From assembly GCA_032906705.1 (NCBI GenBank), contig JAJTZC010000043.1, positions 1-8,693 of the forward strand: a stretch of 8,693 bases of DNA, read 5' to 3'. Made by a program: the position numbers and the translations under genes. The notes under the pieces were generated by a model, which worked only from the letters and a program-made list of their open reading frames with translations, was not told where the DNA came from and searched no databases. The DNA comes from DASPPF01 sp032906705 (GTDB lineage Archaea > Thermoproteota > Nitrososphaeria > Nitrososphaerales > Gagatemarchaeaceae). Positions 5,798 through 8,693 of this stretch are shown here, piece by piece (position 1 is the stretch's first letter; each line of letters starts with the position of its first letter).

Positions 5798-6559
5798 ATG
5801 AAGAAGGACATCCAGATTGATGCGCTCCGAGATGTTCTCGTGAGGTCCGGTCTTGTCTTTAGAGCAACGGTCAGGAAGCTCGAATCCAGCTCGCTGACTT
5901 CTCTGCTTGGGAATCCCAGGACCGCGGTATGCCATGTGGACGAGGTAATACACGGGCCTCCTCAGTTGGGTGACCTGACCGGGCAAGACATTACGCTGGA
6001 GAGATTGGAAGCCAGACCTCTCAAAGTCGGCCAGCGGGCGGTCTTCTTTGCGAGCGGATGGCTCTACGGCGAGACTATCGCCGTCAAAGAGGTCGAGAGG
6101 GTCGAGGACGCAGACATGGGCCTCCTCAGGAAGCGGGTGAGCGAAGCCCTCAGACTCAACGCGGATAGTGCTCTCAAGGATCGTTTAGCCAAGGCTGAGC
6201 TCGTTATTTCCGGAAGGGTCTCGAAGGTTACCCGTGCGGCAGAGCGGGCTTTTGGTGGGCCGTCCTCATTTCACGATCCAGATTGGTGGGTCGCCAAGGC
6301 CGAAGTCGATTCCGTGGAGAAGGGTCGAATAACGGATAAGAGCCTGAGCATCTTGTTTCCCGCTAGCGGAGACACGTTCTGGGTCAGGTCGCCCAAGTTT
6401 CGAGAGGGTCAAGAAGGAGTCTGGATACTGCGGAAGGATCAGCAGGAGAAGGGTCGTCCATCTCACAGGGTGCCGGGCCTGACCGCTCTCGACCCCCTCG
6501 ACTTTCATTCGAAGGATGAGCTGGAACGGATTCGCAAATTGACCAAGAGCGGTCGGTGA
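5798..6559 (+). CDS. Soluble two-repeat beta-domain protein, partner of the downstream propeller gene
   Basis: The protein has 253 residues with no signal peptide or membrane helix. Two related units can be seen. Unit 1 (about 14-98) runs LVRSGLVFRATVRKL, TAVCHVDEVIHGP, GQDITLERLEA, LKVGQRAVFFASGW. Unit 2 (about 131-213) runs LAKAELVISGRVSKV, WWVAKAEVDSVEKG, KSLSILFPASG, FREGQEGVWILRKD. Each follows the plan 'xAxLVxxGxVxxV ... AxVxVxxVxKG ... LxVGQxxVxF', which suggests a small beta-barrel such as an OB-like fold. Unit 2 carries HDPDWW (about 159-164). The tail LTALDPLDFHSKDELERIRKL ends the protein. I recall this architecture as a conserved hypothetical type, without known function. The downstream propeller gene starts 33 nt later in the same frame, so the two are surely co-transcribed. 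ATG 5798 is chosen because of the box 34 nt upstream. No reaction can be assigned. Confidence 0.8.
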   Translation: MKKDIQIDALRDVLVRSGLVFRATVRKLESSSLTSLLGNPRTAVCHVDEVIHGPPQLGDLTGQDITLERLEARPLKVGQRAVFFASGWLYGETIAVKEVERVEDADMGLLRKRVSEALRLNADSALKDRLAKAELVISGRVSKVTRAAERAFGGPSSFHDPDWWVAKAEVDSVEKGRITDKSLSILFPASGDTFWVRSPKFREGQEGVWILRKDQQEKGRPSHRVPGLTALDPLDFHSKDELERIRKLTKSGR

Positions 6560-6592
6560 GACGGCACGGTTGAGAAGGTCTCCGTTGTCGAC

Positions 6593-8092
6593 ATGATTCC
6601 ATGGTCGTTGAGCGGCGAGACGAACGACGATGGGGAGCCTAGTATCGCCGTAGATCCCGCGAATATTTCGCACATAGTGGCGCACGCATTTACGTACGAC
6701 CCTCTCAAATCGAAGTACGCCCCTTTCTACTATTCTCTGGACGGAGGCGACAACTGGACCCTGAATGCTGCGCTGCCGGGGGGAGAGGCAACAGGGGATT
6801 TGACACTAAAGTTCGGCGAATCATCTGGTGTCCTTTACGTTGGCATGCTGAGAAGCGACAGCGGTGACCTGAACGTTTTGCGGTTTGAAGACTTCACGAC
6901 GCAGAATTACGATTTACTGATTGATAGGACCGACGATGATCAGCCGTGGGTAGAGGCGACAACGGCGCTAAACACGGATAGGGTGTATGTCGGGAGTAAC
7001 GACACCTCCCAGAAGCCTATCACCGGGAAAACGGCAACTGTGGACTTCTCGCTTGACGCGGCGCAGCTTGCAAATTTCCAGACGGCGAGGCTCGAAGTGA
7101 GGGAAACGCCGGGCCAGGATGCACCCTCCGTCCGGCCAGCGATTCATCCCAGCGGGGTTATTTACGCCGCCTATCTTGGCTGGCGAAAATCCGAGAAGGC
7201 TATTACAGACGTTGTTGTGTGCCGTGATGACAACTGGGGTATAGGCGCCAAGCCCTTCACGGACCTCGTCGAACTAAACGGGGACGGGAAAGCGGGAGTG
7301 AGGGTAGCAATTGGCGTACCTTTGCCAGTCTCCGTAAACCTCTTTTTCGTGTTTCTCGGAACCCAGCGCATCGGGAGCACCCTTTCGGTTGCTGTCGACC
7401 CCACAGACCTCCAGGGCCAGACTGTCTACTTGGCCTGGGCCGATGGCGCGACGCCAGATGAATACACCCTACATCTTAGAAAGTCCACAAATGGTGGGGT
7501 CAGCTGGAGCCCTGACCTTCGTTCCATTCCCAGGGCCGTCAACCCAAGTCTGGCAGTCAGCAGTAAGGGAGTGGTCGGGTTCCTTTATCAGCAGCTTTAC
7601 AGTCCTGGCTACGGGACCAGATGGCAGACCATTCTGGAGAGGTCAGACGACGGCTTCAAAACCCCCCCCAGCAATTTGAAACTCGCTGATGTACTCGATT
7701 TAGAACACAATCTTTCCGTACCCTCAATCGGAGATTACGCGAACTTGGTCGCGGTCGGCGAAAACGACTTCTACGGCGTCTTCTCCGCTTATAACGACCC
7801 TGATTCAGGAATCTTGGGAGGATACTTTCCCTACGGTGTCAAGTACCTTCGCAATAACGACCCAATGAATCACGTCCTCCTAGATGGCAACTTAACCCCC
7901 AAGAAGGTCGAGCCTTCAATCGACCCGTTCTTCTTCAAGGTCGAAGAGAAGCCTGAGTATACGCCAGGAGGTGGTGCTGGGCGTCATGGCCCTTGGCCAC
8001 GCGGCGTCAGATTCGGCGGGTCGACGCACGCTGGGCAAGAACCATTCCAAAAGACTGTGAAACCTTCGGGAGGAGACGATGAGAATAAATGA
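6593..8092 (+). CDS. Sialidase-like (BNR/Asp-box) beta-propeller protein without signal peptide
   Basis: The protein has 499 residues. Asp boxes are seen at SLDGGDNW (48-55) and STNGGVSW (298-305), with a degenerate one at SDDGFKTP (351-358). Between them are propeller-like strands such as PSIAVDPANISHIVAHAF, RPAIHPSGVIYAAYLGW, STLSVAVDPTDLQGQTVYLAWA and NPSLAVSSKGVVGFLYQQL, about six blades. SIDPFFFKV (442-450) probably closes the fold, and the last 50 residues are a Gly/Pro/Arg-rich tail. I do not find the Arg triad, Tyr and Glu of true sialidases in recognisable form, so exo-sialidase activity is not supported. There is no signal peptide, in contrast to the other propeller protein in the window. 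The sequence immediately before the ATG (DGTVEKVSVVD, 6560-6592) is open and reads smoothly into MIPWSLSGET, so the annotated N-terminus may be short. There is no promoter-like box in the 33-nt gap, so expression should come from upstream of 5798. Confidence 0.82.
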   Translation: MIPWSLSGETNDDGEPSIAVDPANISHIVAHAFTYDPLKSKYAPFYYSLDGGDNWTLNAALPGGEATGDLTLKFGESSGVLYVGMLRSDSGDLNVLRFEDFTTQNYDLLIDRTDDDQPWVEATTALNTDRVYVGSNDTSQKPITGKTATVDFSLDAAQLANFQTARLEVRETPGQDAPSVRPAIHPSGVIYAAYLGWRKSEKAITDVVVCRDDNWGIGAKPFTDLVELNGDGKAGVRVAIGVPLPVSVNLFFVFLGTQRIGSTLSVAVDPTDLQGQTVYLAWADGATPDEYTLHLRKSTNGGVSWSPDLRSIPRAVNPSLAVSSKGVVGFLYQQLYSPGYGTRWQTILERSDDGFKTPPSNLKLADVLDLEHNLSVPSIGDYANLVAVGENDFYGVFSAYNDPDSGILGGYFPYGVKYLRNNDPMNHVLLDGNLTPKKVEPSIDPFFFKVEEKPEYTPGGGAGRHGPWPRGVRFGGSTHAGQEPFQKTVKPSGGDDENK

Positions 8093-8193
8093 CTTCTCGC
8101 ACGCAAATCACGGTCGGGAGTGTGAACTCCGTTTGCCGAAGCTTGTAGCGTCCAGCTTTGCCAGTAAGCACTTGCGGAGTAACCCTGACTGAT

Positions 8194-8490
8194 CTACGAC
8201 GCCTGGCATAGCTCTATCCAAATCCCGTCGGGGTCGGCGACGTAGAGCTCGGTGTCGCTCGTGTCCCCGGGCCCGATGACTGGTTTGGCACCCTTGGCCA
8301 CCAGTTGCCTGAATGCCCTCTTGGCGTCCTTGACAACGAAACCGAGGTGGTCCATCTCCTCACCTCTAGTGTACTTGGTCGCGAAGCGGTTGCCCCTCGG
8401 GTAGTAGTTCAGCTCAATTTCGTTCTTCGAGCTTGGGAGGCGGAGATGTCGCGATTTCGAGTACCAGATGAAGACGAATTGACGTGAAGG
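8194..8490 (-). pseudogene. C-terminal remnant of a glyoxalase/VOC-family gene
   Basis: The minus strand is open from a TAG at 8493-8491 down to a TAG at 8196-8194. It reads HLRLPSSKNEIELNYYPRGN, then GEEMDHLGFVVKDAKRAFRQ, and ends DPDGIWIELCQAS. ELNYYP, the His of DHLGF and the Glu of IWIEL are the metal-site landmarks of VOC (glyoxalase I/bleomycin-resistance/dioxygenase) proteins. The normal N-terminal beta-alpha-beta-beta-beta unit, including the first His ligand, is missing. No start codon occurs before ATG 8355, which would leave only 53 residues. The open part runs out about 37 nt from the divergent gene at 8528, so the 5' part seems to have been deleted. A short expressed protein from 8355 is possible but would lack half the active site. 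Confidence 0.7.
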
Positions 8491-8498
8491 CTATTCTA
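8491..8498 (+). promoter_or_regulatory. Weak TATA-like box of the right-end gene
   Basis: CTATTCTA is centred about 33 nt before ATG 8528, the spacing seen for other genes in this window. It is poor in T/A compared with the others, so confidence is low. Confidence 0.25.
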
Positions 8499-8527
8499 CC
8501 CGCGGCGCGAGCTTCGGGTTGAACCGA

Positions 8528-8693
8528 ATGGCAAAGAGAGCTTTCACGATAGACATCGGTAAGGAAAAGATTCCTGTCGAGGGGCATGCCCATCAGAACG
8601 TGGCAGTGAAATATCTGATGAAGCGGAGGCGGAGCCTGATCATGACGAAGGACCCGGCCAAGGTCGAGAAGCTCTTCGCGGACGTGCCTCAGA
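8528..8693 (+). CDS. Unrecognised protein, partial (3' end outside window)
   Basis: ATG 8528 opens a frame of 55 codons to the window edge, beginning MAKRAFTIDIGKEKIPVEGH and followed by AHQNVAVKYLMKRRRSLIMT. Many codons end in G or C, as in the other genes. The segment is basic and soluble, with no signal peptide and no motif I can assign. It is divergent from the VOC remnant, and the deletion that removed the 5' end of that gene lies at its promoter side. Too little is visible to name a function. Confidence 0.6.
   Translation, partial: MAKRAFTIDIGKEKIPVEGHAHQNVAVKYLMKRRRSLIMTKDPAKVEKLFADVPQ

Noticed and set aside
6593..8092. True exo-sialidase
   Set aside because: Asp boxes alone mark the propeller fold; the catalytic Arg triad and Tyr/Glu pair are not recognisable and no secretion signal is present.
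8305..8487. Plus-strand open frame of 60 codons
   Set aside because: It mirrors the VOC remnant on the other strand, which has recognisable family motifs.

Overview
The window looks like a contig piece from an uncultured archaeon, most likely of the Thermoproteota/Nitrososphaeria side. The genes are compact and rich in G or C at third codon positions. Short AT-rich boxes of CTTATTT/TTATA type lie about 25-34 nt upstream of most start codons, with almost no Shine-Dalgarno sequence, which is the layout of leaderless archaeal transcripts. The large secreted protein ends in a Thr/Ser/Val-rich stalk plus one C-terminal membrane helix, a common archaeal cell-surface design. The lineage is inferred from style; no rRNA or marker gene is present. 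Two runs of N (350-359 and 4057-4146) are assembly gaps, and each interrupts a gene that reads on in a different frame on the far side, so the N counts are placeholders.

Left end (1-900): a VapBC-type toxin-antitoxin pair on the minus strand, made of an AbrB-fold antitoxin (229-493) overlapping a PIN-domain toxin (275 leftwards, cut by the window edge). A single AT-rich box at 518-526 can serve both this operon and a small unrecognised plus-strand gene (coding frame ending at 802). Past that gene is an 8-bp perfect inverted repeat (845-879).

Centre left (947-3745): one very large minus-strand gene for a surface-anchored protein. It has a signal peptide, about 13 Asp-box (BNR) repeats forming probably two beta-propellers, an FN3-like domain, a Thr-rich stalk and a membrane anchor. 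Upstream, an imperfect 10-bp-arm palindrome at 3721-3745 encloses a TATA-like core and sits at the promoter of the divergent gene.

Centre right (3766-5568), plus strand: a gapped unrecognised gene, an overlapping class I SAM-dependent methyltransferase, then a separately promoted small zincin-type protein with an HELFH motif.

Right (5798-8092): a two-gene unit. A soluble protein with two copies of a beta-rich domain is followed after 33 nt, in the same reading frame, by a sialidase-like (BNR) propeller protein without a signal peptide. The frame is open across the junction apart from one TGA. This pair is the least explained part of the window.

Right end (8194-8693): the C-terminal remnant of a glyoxalase/VOC gene on the minus strand, with its N-terminal part missing, and divergent to it the first 55 codons of an unrecognised plus-strand gene. 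No tRNA, rRNA, CRISPR array, transposase or clear origin was seen.
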